DNA of 64,000 nucleotides from Delphinapterus leucas (taxonomy: Eukaryota > Chordata > Mammalia > Artiodactyla > Monodontidae): assembly GCF_002288925.2 (NCBI RefSeq), contig NW_022098001.1, positions 7,221,113 through 7,285,112 on the forward strand, given 5' to 3'. Made by a program: the position numbers and the translations under genes. The notes under the pieces are model-generated. The model was not told where the DNA came from. It was given only the letters and a program-made list of their open reading frames with translations, and ran no database searches. Position 1 is the stretch's first letter; each line of letters starts with the position of its first letter. Below are positions 13,391-25,600 of this stretch, in pieces.

Positions 13391-13591
13391 AGTTGCAAAT
13401 GAGGTGGTGAGGGAAGGCAACTGCAGGGTTGACTGTGATCTTTTCTGGGACAGAAATCAAAGATAATATAAAAAACATTCTTGCTTAGTAAAATTTTTGT
13501 ATGCTACTGTTAGAGGTCACCAAATCAGAACTGTTTTGCTTACAAAGGCTTTGTACATGTGGTTTATTCATGTTTTGTTTTGTTTTTAAAG

Positions 13592-13636
13592 GTTACGGGA
13601 AGTTTCAGAGAAACTGAACAAATATAATTTAAACAG
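13592..13636 (+). CDS. UBR5: UBR5 exon 2
   Basis: 45-nt exon, acceptor 'tttttaaag', donor 'gtaaga'. It enters with one base that completes an Arg codon and then reads [14 protein letters not shown], leaving two bases of a Ser codon. This is the N-terminal helix of UBR5, residues about 22-36. It is the first coding exon in the window, and the number assumes a single coding exon upstream. Confidence 0.95.
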
Positions 13637-16600
13637 GTAAGAGATTTAAGATATTTTACATTTCCTGAAAAGAATGATTTTGTTTTAATTAGGAAAAAGT
13701 ACTCATATTTAGGCAGCAGCTATTAAGAAAATTTTAATCTAACTATCAAATTTTTATGGGTTGCGTTCATTTGAATTATAGTTGGTATTCATACTGATTT
13801 TTAAAAACTCTGCCATACCAAAGAGCTATAATGACTATGTAGATATAATAATTTTTTCAATTATTCCTTTAAAATATGTCAATATTAGTTTTTTAAAACA
13901 GGATTTACTAGCAATTTTTTTCTTTTGTTACTTGGATTTTCTAAAAAACCCTAGGATGCATTTGCCATTTAAAAAATAATTTTGTTTGCATACTTTTCTT
14001 TATTTCCCAGCCATCCCCCTTTGAATGTGTTGGAACAGGCTACCATTAAACAGTGTGTGGTGGGCCCAAATCATGCTGCCTTTCTTCTTGAGGTAAACCG
14101 TTTACTCTACGGTAGAGAAATGAAAATGGATGTTAAAATACAGCTGTGCATCATCATGTGTCTTCCTTTTCAACCGTGGAAGACAGCAGTTTCTTGCAGT
14201 AGTTCTTCCAGAGACCACCCAGTTCCATTTCCTTATTGTATAAATCCTCTGGCCCGGAGAAGGCTTAAATGATTTACTAGAGGTTGAAACTAGTTAGTAA
14301 GAGAATGGAGAAGTTCCTGATATCTAGTCATTTCCTTACTCTGAATTCTGTTAGATGGAGATATTTTAAATTATTTTTACTGGTTTTATGATACTGTATA
14401 CAAACCATACTTCCCCAGCTCAGGTGTGAGTGCCTTCTAGAAGGGAGCTTATTTGTTGCCTTCTGAATTGACAGTGATAGGTACATAATTTGTTTGTTGA
14501 ATAAATTCAAGTTTTAATACACATTTTTACTTTGGAAGTTTCTTCTATTTTCTTTGCTTCTAGGATGGTAGAGTTTGCAGGATCGGTTTTTCAGTACAGC
14601 CAGACCGATTGGAATTGGGTAAACCTGACAATAATGATGGGTAAGACATTATGTCCTTTCCATTTAATAAGTATTTAGCTCTTAAAGGTATTATATTACA
14701 CCTGTGTTTTGATTTTTGGGAACCCTCAAATTAAAAAAAAAAGCATTGTAGAAAAGGAGATGCTTAAAATAGAGTGAAATGGTTACTTTGTAGTTTGATT
14801 TTAATTTTTATGCAAGCAGTGATTTATAGCTAAAATATTTGCATTAAAAGTAGCAGAGGAGTCAATGATCACTTAACAGAAATAGATTACCAGAAGAATG
14901 ATGTGTATGTGGTAGAGCCCAAGATCTGCTCTTTGAGTGAACTGACTTTTCGGATCATATTTTTTTCCCTTTTAATATTCCCAAGTCAAGTAGCTCAATT
15001 TGAAAATGACAGAGTCTTTAAAATTTTGGCCTTTATAAGTGACGTCATATAAAAAAGGTTGCTAGATAATGTATGATGACTTTCAGTTGACTGCTTCTAA
15101 GGAAAATATGATTACTTTAAAAAATCTAAGGAACAATTCATTTGCAGTTAAACCGTGAAAACAGTTTCAAACAGGAACTGGATTGTTATGAGGCTAGAAA
15201 TTGTTAGGTTTGCTCTTTGATCTGAAGTATCCATTTCAGTAACAGTAATCAGAGAATTGTTAGGCTGATATTGTACCACAGTAAGTCCCAGAGTAGTGAG
15301 GCCTGGCTTGTTCCTAGGGATTTTGGGACTGTTCTGTGATTTTTCTACCTTTTGTTTTTTTCCCAGGTCAAAGTTGAATAGCAATTCGGGGGCAGGGAGG
15401 ACATCGAGGCCTGGTAGGACAAGCGACTCCCCGTGGTTCCTCTCAGGTTCCGAGACTCTGGGCAGGCTGGCAGGCAACACCCTGGGGTAAGTTGTGGTCA
15501 GAAGATGGCATCCGCGGGTCTGGGTTATTGCTCTGTGAGTGCTCATTTCAGAGTTATCCAGCGATGGAGTGAGGGAACTCCTGCACTCTGAGCAGGGGCT
15601 CCTGTCGCTCATGGTGAGCCACCATGATAAAAAAACCCACATAGGCTAATCACAGCTAACCTAGGTTTTTGTCCTTCTAAAAATGTATAATGGCTGCATG
15701 CATTTATCGTGTCATTTATGTTATTTAAAAATTTTCAGTGATACTATCTTTGGTCTCATTTGTGACTAATTCTTGGGTAAAAAAAATCCAACATTTCTTT
15801 CTAGTGTTCGAATACAGTAGTTCTTTCTGAATTAATTTAGTGAGGCTTGAAACGATTATGTAACTGAACTTTACAGCCTTTAATGAAGTTTTTACTTTAA
15901 AAACATTATAGTGGTATACTTGACACTATATAGTGGTATATTTGTTTCAAGTGTACAACATAACGATTTCAGTATTTCAGATTTCAAGTGTACAACATAA
16001 CGAAACATAACGATTCAGTATTTGTATATATGTGTGACCCTTGAGCAATCTAGGGGTTAGGGGCACTGACCCTCTGCACAGTCAAAAACCCACTTGTAAC
16101 TTTTGACTCCCTCAAAACTTAACTACTAATAGCCTCGGGTTGACTGGAAGCCTTACCATTAACGTAAACAGGTGATTAATACATATTTTGTATGTTATAT
16201 GTACTGTATTCTTATAATAAAGTAAGCTAGAGAAAACAAAATGTTGTTAAAAAAATCCTGAAGAGAAAATATATTAACAGTACTGTACTTATTGATACCG
16301 TAAGTTTACATCATCTGTTTATAAGATGAATTGTCTGTCATTACCTATGACAGTATTGTCCTATATGATACAAAACTCTAGATGTTATATGTATTACTAA
16401 CACTAGACATCAAAAAGGAAGAGATAATGTGAAAAATTCGTATTTATTTACAGGTATAGTGATTCATGAATTGATAGCAAAGCAGCAGCAGTATGATTAC
16501 CTCATGGTAGCCTAACCTATACACTAATTAATGAATTGGTATAAAAATTTTATGGCATAAGTATCACATGATATATATAGTCATATTCATCGTATAGTAT

Positions 16601-19600
16601 TAGAAACATTGTTACACTAAAGAAAAACACGCTGGGCTTCCCTGGTGGCGCAGTGGTTGAGAGTCCGCCTGCCGATGCAGGGGACACGGGTTCGTGCCCC
16701 GGTCCGGGAAGATCCCACATGCCGCGGAGCCGCTGGGCCTGTGAGCCCTGGCCGCTGAGCCTGCACGTCCGGATCCTGTGCTCCGCAACGGGAGAGGCCA
16801 CAACAGTGAGAGGCCTGCGTACTGCAAAAAAACCAAAAAAAAACCAAAAAAAACTCACGCTTACCTGTGATGATAGGCTGATATGCAGTTTCTCCAACCA
16901 AGAGAGAGAGAAGCATTATGTATGGTAATGTAATTCTATGAAAGCAAAGGGGTAAAACAGTAAGAAAATGAACACATTATTAATTTTATATTAAATATCA
17001 CCTTATGCCTATGTAAGCATAAACTAGTGTCTATAAATATTTTATGCATTCATGACCTACCTTTTTCTTAATTTTTTTTGATATTTCCAGGCTACATGAT
17101 TCATCTGTGAGCTTTTTCAAATCACTGCAAATCTCCAAAAATTTTTCCAATATATTTATTGAAACAAATTCACATATAAGTGGATCCACACAGTTCAGTC
17201 TGTGTTGTTCAAGGGTCAAATGTATTGTGAAATGATCCCCACAAGAAAGTTAGTTAACATCCACCACCATATATAGTTACAAATTGTTTTTCTTGTGATG
17301 AGGACTTTTAAGATCTGCTCTCTTATCAACTTTCAAATATGCAGTACAGTGTTGCTAACTATAGTCACCATGCTGTACATTATATCTCCATGACTTTATT
17401 TTATAAGTGGAACTTTGCACCTTGTTTTTACTTTTAAAATTATTTGTAGAGTTTTTACTTTTTAAACTAGATACTCAACTCTTCCATTTTATCTAAAGTT
17501 GATATGCTGTCAACTAAAGGAATCATATACAGATTCCAAGCCAGATGATTTTATTCATTTTATACCTTGATTTTTGAATAGCCAAATTTTCTGAAATTAC
17601 TCATTTAATGGTTAGATAAATGCCAAGTCAGTCAAGTCAGCATATGTGTTCAGAGGCTGATCAGAGAAATATAACTAGAAGCAAATTAAATTGTTTGAAA
17701 ATATAATTAAGGAGAAGATGTTTTTTAAACATTTTATTTTGACTCTGAATTTCTAGGTAAAGTTACATTTAAAAATTGAGGTCCCAAGGTACTTATTTTC
17801 TCTTTTTTGTTTTTATGCCGAACTAAATTTAATTTGAGGTCAGAGGGAGGTCATTTAGTTGAGTGCATCCTTTAGCTCATTCTGTGCTCATTCATAGCTC
17901 TGGTTTTTATTAAAATGTTAGATATCTCCTTTTAATGGTTCTATGCACACACATAACATAACAACAGTGTATGATAAAGAATTCTGAAAATAATATATAA
18001 TAACAAATGGAATTTTTATTTGATAAATCTGCAAAAAGTTTGTTTATATTTAAGAAAGAATAAGTTATGTATGATACTATGTGAAACTTTACCTGTTTAG
18101 AGATTAAAATTTAGTTCTTTTTTTAGTTGAGGGGTTGTCAAATTACAGCCTACAGGCTAAATCCGGGGCCTCCTATTTTTACTGAGATACGGCCATGCTT
18201 GATGTTTTATTTACTGTCTGTGGTTGCTTTTGTGCTAAGATGGTAGAAGTGAGTTATCATGACTAAGACTGATTAGCCTACAAAGCCTAATAAATAAATG
18301 ATTTACCATTCTGCTCTTTACAGGAAAAGTTTGCTGATCCCTTATTTAGTTTATACATTTATGTAGTGGCATTTGTTCCTAATCCTGTATTCTTTATTTA
18401 TTTTTAAATTTAACATTTCATTTTGAAATAATCTGACTTTAAAAAGTTGCAGAATGTCATCCAACTTCCCCAAATCTTAACATTTTACGTAACCATAGTC
18501 CAGTTATCAAAACCAGGAAATTAACACTTATCAGTGCTTAATCTACAGAGTTAATAAAGATTTCACTGCCTGTCCCATGCGTACCATTTCTCTGCTCCAG
18601 GATTCAATCCAGGATCCCATATTGCATTTATTGTCATGCTTCTGTAGTTTCCTCCAGTCTGGGACAGTTTCTCAATCTTTATCTTTCTAGACCCTGATGA
18701 GTTTGAAAACTGACTGGTTATTTTGTGGAATGTTTGAATTTGTCTATTATTTCCTCACGATTAAACCCAGGTGATGCATTTTTTTAAAGTCTTTATTTTT
18801 TAAGAGCAGTTTTCAGGTTCACAGCAAAAATGAGAAGGTGGTTCAGGGGTTTTACATATGCTCCCTGTCCCCACACATGTACAGCCTCCCTTGTTATCAG
18901 TACCCCCGCCCCCCGCACCCCGAGTGGTCCATTTGTTACAATTGATGAACCTACATTGACACATCATCACCCACAGTCCATAGTTTACATTAGAGTTCAC
19001 TCTAGGTGTTGTATGTTCTGTGGGTTTGGATAAGTTTATAATGACATGCATCTTCCATTATAGTATCATATCAAGTAGTTTCACTGTCCTAAAAATCCAT
19101 TGATCTTTCTACCATCTTCTTAGTTTTGTCTTTTCCAGAATGTCATATAGTTGGATTCATACAGTATGTAGCCTTTCCAGCTTGACTTCTTTCACTTAGT
19201 ACAATAGTATGCATTTAAGGTTCCTCCATGTCTTTTCATGGCTTAATAACTCATTTCTTTTTAGTGCTGAATAATATTTCATTGTGTAGATGTACCACAG
19301 TTTATTTACACATTCACCTGCTGAAAGACATCTTAGTTGCTTCCAAGTTTTGGCATTATGAGTAAAGCTGTGTCCTGGTTTTTGTGTGGACGTAAGTTAT
19401 CAGCTCCTTTGGGTTAAATACTAGGGAACATGATTGCTGGATCATATGGTAAGAATATGTTCAGTTTTGTAAGAAACTGCTGAACTGTTTTCTAAAGTGG
19501 CTGTACCGTTTTGCATTCCCACCAGAAATGAGTGAGAGTTGTCGTTGCCCCATATCCTTACCACCCTTTGGTGTTGTCATTGTTCTGGATTTTGGTCATT

Positions 19601-22600
19601 CTAATAGGTGTGTAGTGGTATCTTGTTTTTTTAAATTTGCATTTGCCTGATGACATATGACGTGAAGTATCTTTTTATATGCTTATTTACTAGCTGTTGA
19701 TCTTTTCTGGTGAGGTGTTTTTTAAGGTCTTTGGCCCATTTTTCCATCAGGTTGTTTGTATATTTTGGATAAGCCTTCTTTATCAGATGTGTCTCCCGCA
19801 GATATTTTCTCCCAGTCTGTGGCTTTTCTTTTCATTATCTTGACAGTGTCTTTTACAGAGCCAAAGTTTTTCATTTTAATGAAGTCCAGCTTATCAGTTA
19901 TTTCTTTCATTGTGCCTTTGGTATCATATCTAAAAAGTCATTGCCAAACCCAAGGTCGTCCAGATTTTCTTCTGTGTTATCTTCTAGGAGTTTCATAGTT
20001 TTGCATTTTACATTTAGGTCGGTGATCAGTTTTCAGTTAATTTTTGTGAAGGTCTGTGTCTTTTTTCCATGTGGATGTCCAGTTGTTCCAGCACCATTTG
20101 TTGAATCAGCCGTCTTTGCTTCTTTGTATTGCCTTTGTTTCTTTGTCAAAGATCAGTTGACTCTATGGGGGTCTATTTCTGGACTCTTTTTACTATTCCG
20201 CTGATATATTTGTCCATTTTTTTTTCTCCAATAGCACGCTGTCTTGATTACTGTCGCTTTACAGTAAGTCTTGAAGTTGGGTAGTGTCAGTTAGTCAAAA
20301 GAACTTTGTTCTTCTTCAGTATTGTGTTGGCTATTCTAGGTCTTTTGCCTCTCCCTATAAATTTTAGAATCAGTTTGTTGATACCCACAAAAAAACTTGC
20401 TGGGATTTTGATTGGTATTGCAGGTGATGCATTTCTGGCAGGAATACCACAGAAGTGATGATGTGCCCTTCTCAGTGCATCGTATCAGGAGGCACATGGT
20501 ACTGATATGTCTCATCACTGGTGATGGTTATACCTCTGATCACTTAGTTAAGGTGGTGTTTGCCAGACTTCTCAACTATAAAGTTACTGTTTTCCCCTTT
20601 GTAATTCGTATGTATTTTGTGGAGAGATACTTCATGACTATGTAAATATCCTATTTTCTATCATACTTTTGCTCATTAATTTTACCATCCATTGGTGATT
20701 TTTTGCTTTAGTTGTTACTGTGGTGTTGGCCAAGTAGTGATTTTTTTGTTTTGTTTTTGGCCATGCTGCGTGGCTTGTGGGATCTCAGTTCCCTGACCAG
20801 GGATTGAACCCAGGCCATGGCAGTGAAAGCACCGAATCCTAACTGCTGGACCACCAGGGAACTCCCCAAGTAGTGATTTTTAAAAACTTTTTTCATTATT
20901 TCTTTTGTACTCATTAACTGAAATTTGACTGTAAAGAAGAACTTTCCCTCCTTGCCCACTTATGTCTGTTTCTATTGAGTTATTTATATCATTATGGTCT
21001 CATATATTTGTTTTATTTTATGGTTTGCAATCCATTGCTGTTTATGTCGCTCAAATTGTCCTAGATTTAAATCCTCTTCTCTTTATAAATAAAACTTGGA
21101 TACAACCAATTATAATACACTGCATGACAGAATGACTGAGAGTAGTGGAATTTTATGACTTTGCTAATAACATATGCAACAAATATAATAATAAAGTAGT
21201 ACATTTGAGCTTGAATAAAGCCTCAATAGACCTACTCCAAAGAAGGTTGGGGCTAATTTTAAGACTTTAAAATGTGGAGAGAATCATTAAAATTTGAGTC
21301 CCCCTTACTCACCCTGGCTTGCACTCCTGTTTGACTCATGTATTTCTGTCTCCCGCCCCCTCCCCCTCCCCCCTACAGTGGACTCTGTGTAAGCTTTCTT
21401 TAGCATTGGGTTTCTGAATTGCAATTTTGAAAAATGTCACAGTGTCCCACTGGCTAAGCCATATGTTTACCTTTATTTGGTCTTGCAGATGTCCACAAAA
21501 TGTAAGCACTTATTAAAGGCTGATTGTTTCTCTTGGCCTCTCTGAAATTTTTCTCAGTTTGTTGATGGTGAAATTGTGATCCGTTATTCTGTAAATTAAG
21601 AAACTTTAGAGTCAAAAGTACTATCCTTCATAAAAATTTTTTTTCTTGAGTTGTATAGTTTTTTTCCCCCATTTTTATTGATTACAATAAACTTTTAAAG
21701 AAGCTTGCAATTTACTATATGTGATAGAGAATCTAGAACCGACAGATCTTGAGTCCCCAGAGGGGATTTTTATCTGCAAATTTACCAAATGCAGTCATAT
21801 GTGAAAGAGACTGTGCCCACAGACCTTGGTCCCCAACCCCTTACCTTTGGAGTCCTGGCTTGCTCCCTTTGGGTTCAGAGAAGTGTTGTGAGTTAGGGAG
21901 CAAGTGGTCTCTGAGAGATGCATTTGAAAGATTTTGGGATGACTGGTACTGTTTTTCTTTTCCATCAGCATGGATAATTGAGAATTGATCATTTATTATA
22001 ACTAATCATTCTTAGGAATACATAGCAGTCAAAATTCCTGGGACTTTGAATATTTTTCCCTTTGGTGTTTTCACTAAATTGGCAGGTTTACGTGCTAAGT
22101 ATTTCTAGCTGCTGTCTTTCCCCCATTCATAATTACTGAAATTTATCCTGGGAGATATTTTAAAAATGTCCTGGATATTTTTGTTAAACTTATTTCAGAC
22201 CACGTTAAGGGCAAGAACACCAACTTTATTTGGAGAAAAAAAGACAGTTTGTGTTGGACTTCCCTGATGGCGCAGTGGTTAAGAATCCGCCTACCAGTGC
22301 AGGGGACCACGGGTTCGATCCCTGGTCTGGGAAGATCCCACATGCCGTGTAGCAACTAAGCCGGACTACTGAAGTGAGTGATTTAATGATTCAGTGCCAC
22401 AACTACTGAAGCCCACGCACCTGGAGCCCATGCTCCGCAACAAGAGAAGCCACCGCAATGAGAAGCCCGCGCACCACAATGAAGAGTAGCCCCCCCCCCC
22501 GCTCGCCGCAACTAGAAAAAGCCCGCGTGCAGCAACGAAGACCCAACATAGCCAAAAATAGATAAATAAATATTTTTTAAAAAAGAGTTTAATAGGATGT

Positions 22601-25600
22601 TTAAAATGGAAATATTAGTATCAAAAGTCTCTTTATTCCGTTGTTTGTTATCACTGGCTATAATAGATGATAGGTATAAGCTGCTTTTCATTGGTTTGAG
22701 CTACCGTATTTCCTTTGGAGTTTAATTTGAGCTAATAGTACAGGATTTGAAAGGAGAAAGCCAAGCAGGCCATTGTAATTGTAAACAGCTGAAGCTGGCC
22801 CCAGTCTAAAAAGGTGGTAAGATAGTAGGTTGTAGGGCTTCGACAAAGCAAGTGGACGCCCCATTTTTATTTTATTTAATTAATTAATTAGTTTATTTTG
22901 GTACGCGGGCCTCTCACTGTTGTGGCCTCTCCCGTTGCGGAGCACAGGCTCCGGACGCGCAGGCTCAGCGGCCATGGCTCACGGGCCCAGCCGCTCCGCG
23001 GTATGTGGGATCTTCCTGGACCGGGGCACGAACCTGTGTCCCCTGCATCGGCAGGCGGACTCTCAACCACTGCGCCACCAAGGAAGCCCTCGGACTTTTC
23101 TTGTTCTTGATGCTGTACATTTTTTTTTAATAACCAGCCAATCAAGTATATGGACCAGACCTGACCCATGGGCTTTAAGGTTGCAAGCTGTGGATTAATG
23201 CCATACTCAGTGTGATTTTCTCAGTTGACTGGAGTCACTTTGTGTACCTTGAGTATTATATGATGGGGTCAAATTGTAGGATTAATTTGATGAGCAAAAT
23301 ATGGATAGAAGAAACTGGTTTTTCCATTATTATTATTATTTTTTTGCGGTACGCGGGCCTCTCACTGTTGTGGCCTCTCCAGTTGCGGAGCACAGGCTCC
23401 GGACGCGCAGGCTCAGCAGCCATGGCTCACGGGCCCAGCCGCTCCGCGGCATGTGGGATCTTCCCGGACCGGGGCACGAACCCGTATCCCCTGCATTGGC
23501 AGGCGGACTCTCAACCACTGCGCCACCAGGGAAGCCCTTTTCCGTTATTTTTGAGTTTAGTATTGAAAATTATATAACTCACTGTAATTATAGATAAAAA
23601 GGGGATTCCAGTACTGTCTTTTGTGACCACTAATAAATCTCTATTAATGTATACTTAGTCTAACACATTGCTCTTTCTCTGGATAGCAAGCTGGTTAGAG
23701 GAATGTTCAGGAGCAGTTGAGGCTGGTCAGCTGGTAGATTGTTTGGATTCTGATAGAAGAAATCCTGCACTGCGGGTGCAATTGGGAAAACGTGGTATTC
23801 TCCATGGTAACGGTCAGGTTAATGAATGGGCAAGCCAGAGATATTTTGACCTTTGTCTTTCAACTAACCTCAGGTGAGGGTTTGACCTTTGTCTTTCAAC
23901 TAACCTCAGGTGAGGGTTTGTGTAGCAGAGATTGCAAATTGGCTTAAAGGCAAGAATTTGAATGTTCTGGATACGCAGGTATTCTCCACTCTTCCCTGTC
24001 GTCTTGACTTTACTTAGAAATTAGTAACCTATCTACCTCTCGTGGAGATTTGAGTTTGTGATACCTGTAAGGTCTGCCAGGAATAGTTGTGTGCTTGGAT
24101 AGTATATCTGATCAGGTTTCCAGTATTATTTGCTTAGGGGGAAAATCATATGCATTTTTCGGTAGGAATATTGAGTCATTACTTATATTTATTTTGGCCA
24201 TATAATGTCTAAACAGGGGCGTTTTGGAGTGAAATTAATAATAGGCTCAGACAGTAGGCTTACTCTGGCATTATCTCAGGCAAACTGGGACATATAGTTA
24301 CCCTAATTATATCTTTTTAAGACTCTTTAGTGTGGTTCCTCCTGTTTTCAAGTTGAAATAATATATGTAGCTTTTGACTGTTAAAAGCTTCCAAAAGAGT
24401 GGTTCCACCTGACTTAATTTTGACAACTTACAGGAAACCATGAAGTAGAAGTGCTGATTTAATGTTTGATTTGAATATCTGTTTGTATGTTTCATTGATC
24501 CTATATTATTTTCTGTTGCGTAATTGTCACAAAGCATATAAGTTGAAAAGAAAACTTGTCTGTTTTTGAGAGTACTGCTTTCTTTGATGACACATGACTA
24601 TATTTTTAAAATCATGTTTAAAAACATAACACAAAATTTACTGTCTTGACGATTATAACTGCACATCTCAATAGTATTAAGTATATTTATATTGTTGTGA
24701 AAGAAATCTCTATTATAACTTTTTCATCTTGTAAAACTGAAACTTTATATCCAGTAAACAACTCCCTTTACCCCTCTGCCCACCATATGACAGCCACCAT
24801 TCTACTTTCTGTTTCTATGAATTTGACTACGTTAGGTACCTTTTATATTTGTAATCATATAGTATTTGTCTTCTTGTGATTGGCGTATTTCACTTAGCAT
24901 AATATTTTCAAGGTTCATCTGTGTTGTATTGGGTTGGCCAAAAGGTTTGTTCGGTTTTCCCATAAGATGACTCTAGTGGCGCTTAGTTGTCTTTAACTTC
25001 ATTTGAAACAATTTTGTTAGATTGTATTGTGACAGCTGTCATATCAGCGTGCATGTAAAAAAACTTACCAAAATTGGTGAATTTTTGTGTAGCCATTTTA
25101 ATATTGAAGATGGAAGAAAAACAACACTTTCGGCATATTATGCTTTATTATTTCAAGAAAGGTAAAAACACAACTGAAACGCTAAAAAAAATTGTGCAGT
25201 GTATGGGGAAGGTACTGTGACTGATCAAACGTGTCAGAAGTGGTTTGCGAAGTTCCTTGCTGGAGATTTCTCTCTGGATGATGATGCTCCACGGTTGAGT
25301 AGACCAGTTGAAGTTGATAGCGATCAAATGGAGACATTAATTGAGAACAATTGACGTTATACCACGCAGCTCTTACATATAGTGCTGCTATGAACACGGG
25401 TATGCAAATATCTCTTCTAGACTCTGTTTTCAATTTTTTTGGATATATACATAGAATTATAACTGCTGAGTCATATAGTGGTTCTATTTTTAATTTTTTA
25501 GGAAACTTCATACTGTTTTTCATAGCACTGCACTGTTTTACAGTCCTGCCTACAGTGCACTAGGGTTACAGTTTCTATACATCCTTGCCAACACTTGTAA

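Larger units (their letters stand above)
1..13591 (+). other. UBR5: UBR5 intron 1, 3' part
   Basis: AT-rich non-coding sequence before the first recognisable exon. The short open frames are not supported by codon bias or homology. It holds old MIR, L2-like and MER5-like remnants, a short CHR SINE at 4890, a CHR-2 SINE with an assembly gap at 11174, a G-rich tract near 4165 and a poly-C run near 11723. The intron start and exon 1 lie upstream of the window. I see nothing else that I can name. Confidence 0.85.
15885..17420 (-). mobile_element. Old L1 3'-end fragment (antisense), split by Tigger
   Basis: 15885-16028 and 17225-17420 read as one antisense L1 3' region: 'caagtgtacaacataacgat' on the left, and 'gtgaaatgatccccacaaga' followed by 'agtcaccatgctgtacatta' on the right. 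The Tigger element separates them at a TA. The left part also carries a 37-bp tandem duplication. Confidence 0.65.
18400..21080 (-). mobile_element. Old L1M 3' region (antisense), host of two later insertions
   Basis: 18400-18767 (e.g. 'ccagttatcaaaaccaggaa') and 20435-21075 (e.g. 'ggcaggaataccacagaagt') are halves of one antisense L1M-type 3' sequence. They are separated by the younger L1 at 18782-20420 and, further right, by the SINE at 20746-20865. The outer limits are approximate. Confidence 0.6.

Noticed and set aside
15148..15642. 164-codon minus-strand open frame
   Set aside because: It is largely the antisense shadow of UBR5 exon 5 and its flanks.
19722..20204. Open frames of 60-87 codons
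   Set aside because: Decayed L1 ORF2 on the minus strand and its sense shadows.
22888..23597. Overlapping frames of 60-121 codons on both strands
   Set aside because: They fall on two CHR-2 SINEs, and their similarity to each other is repeat identity, not a gene family.
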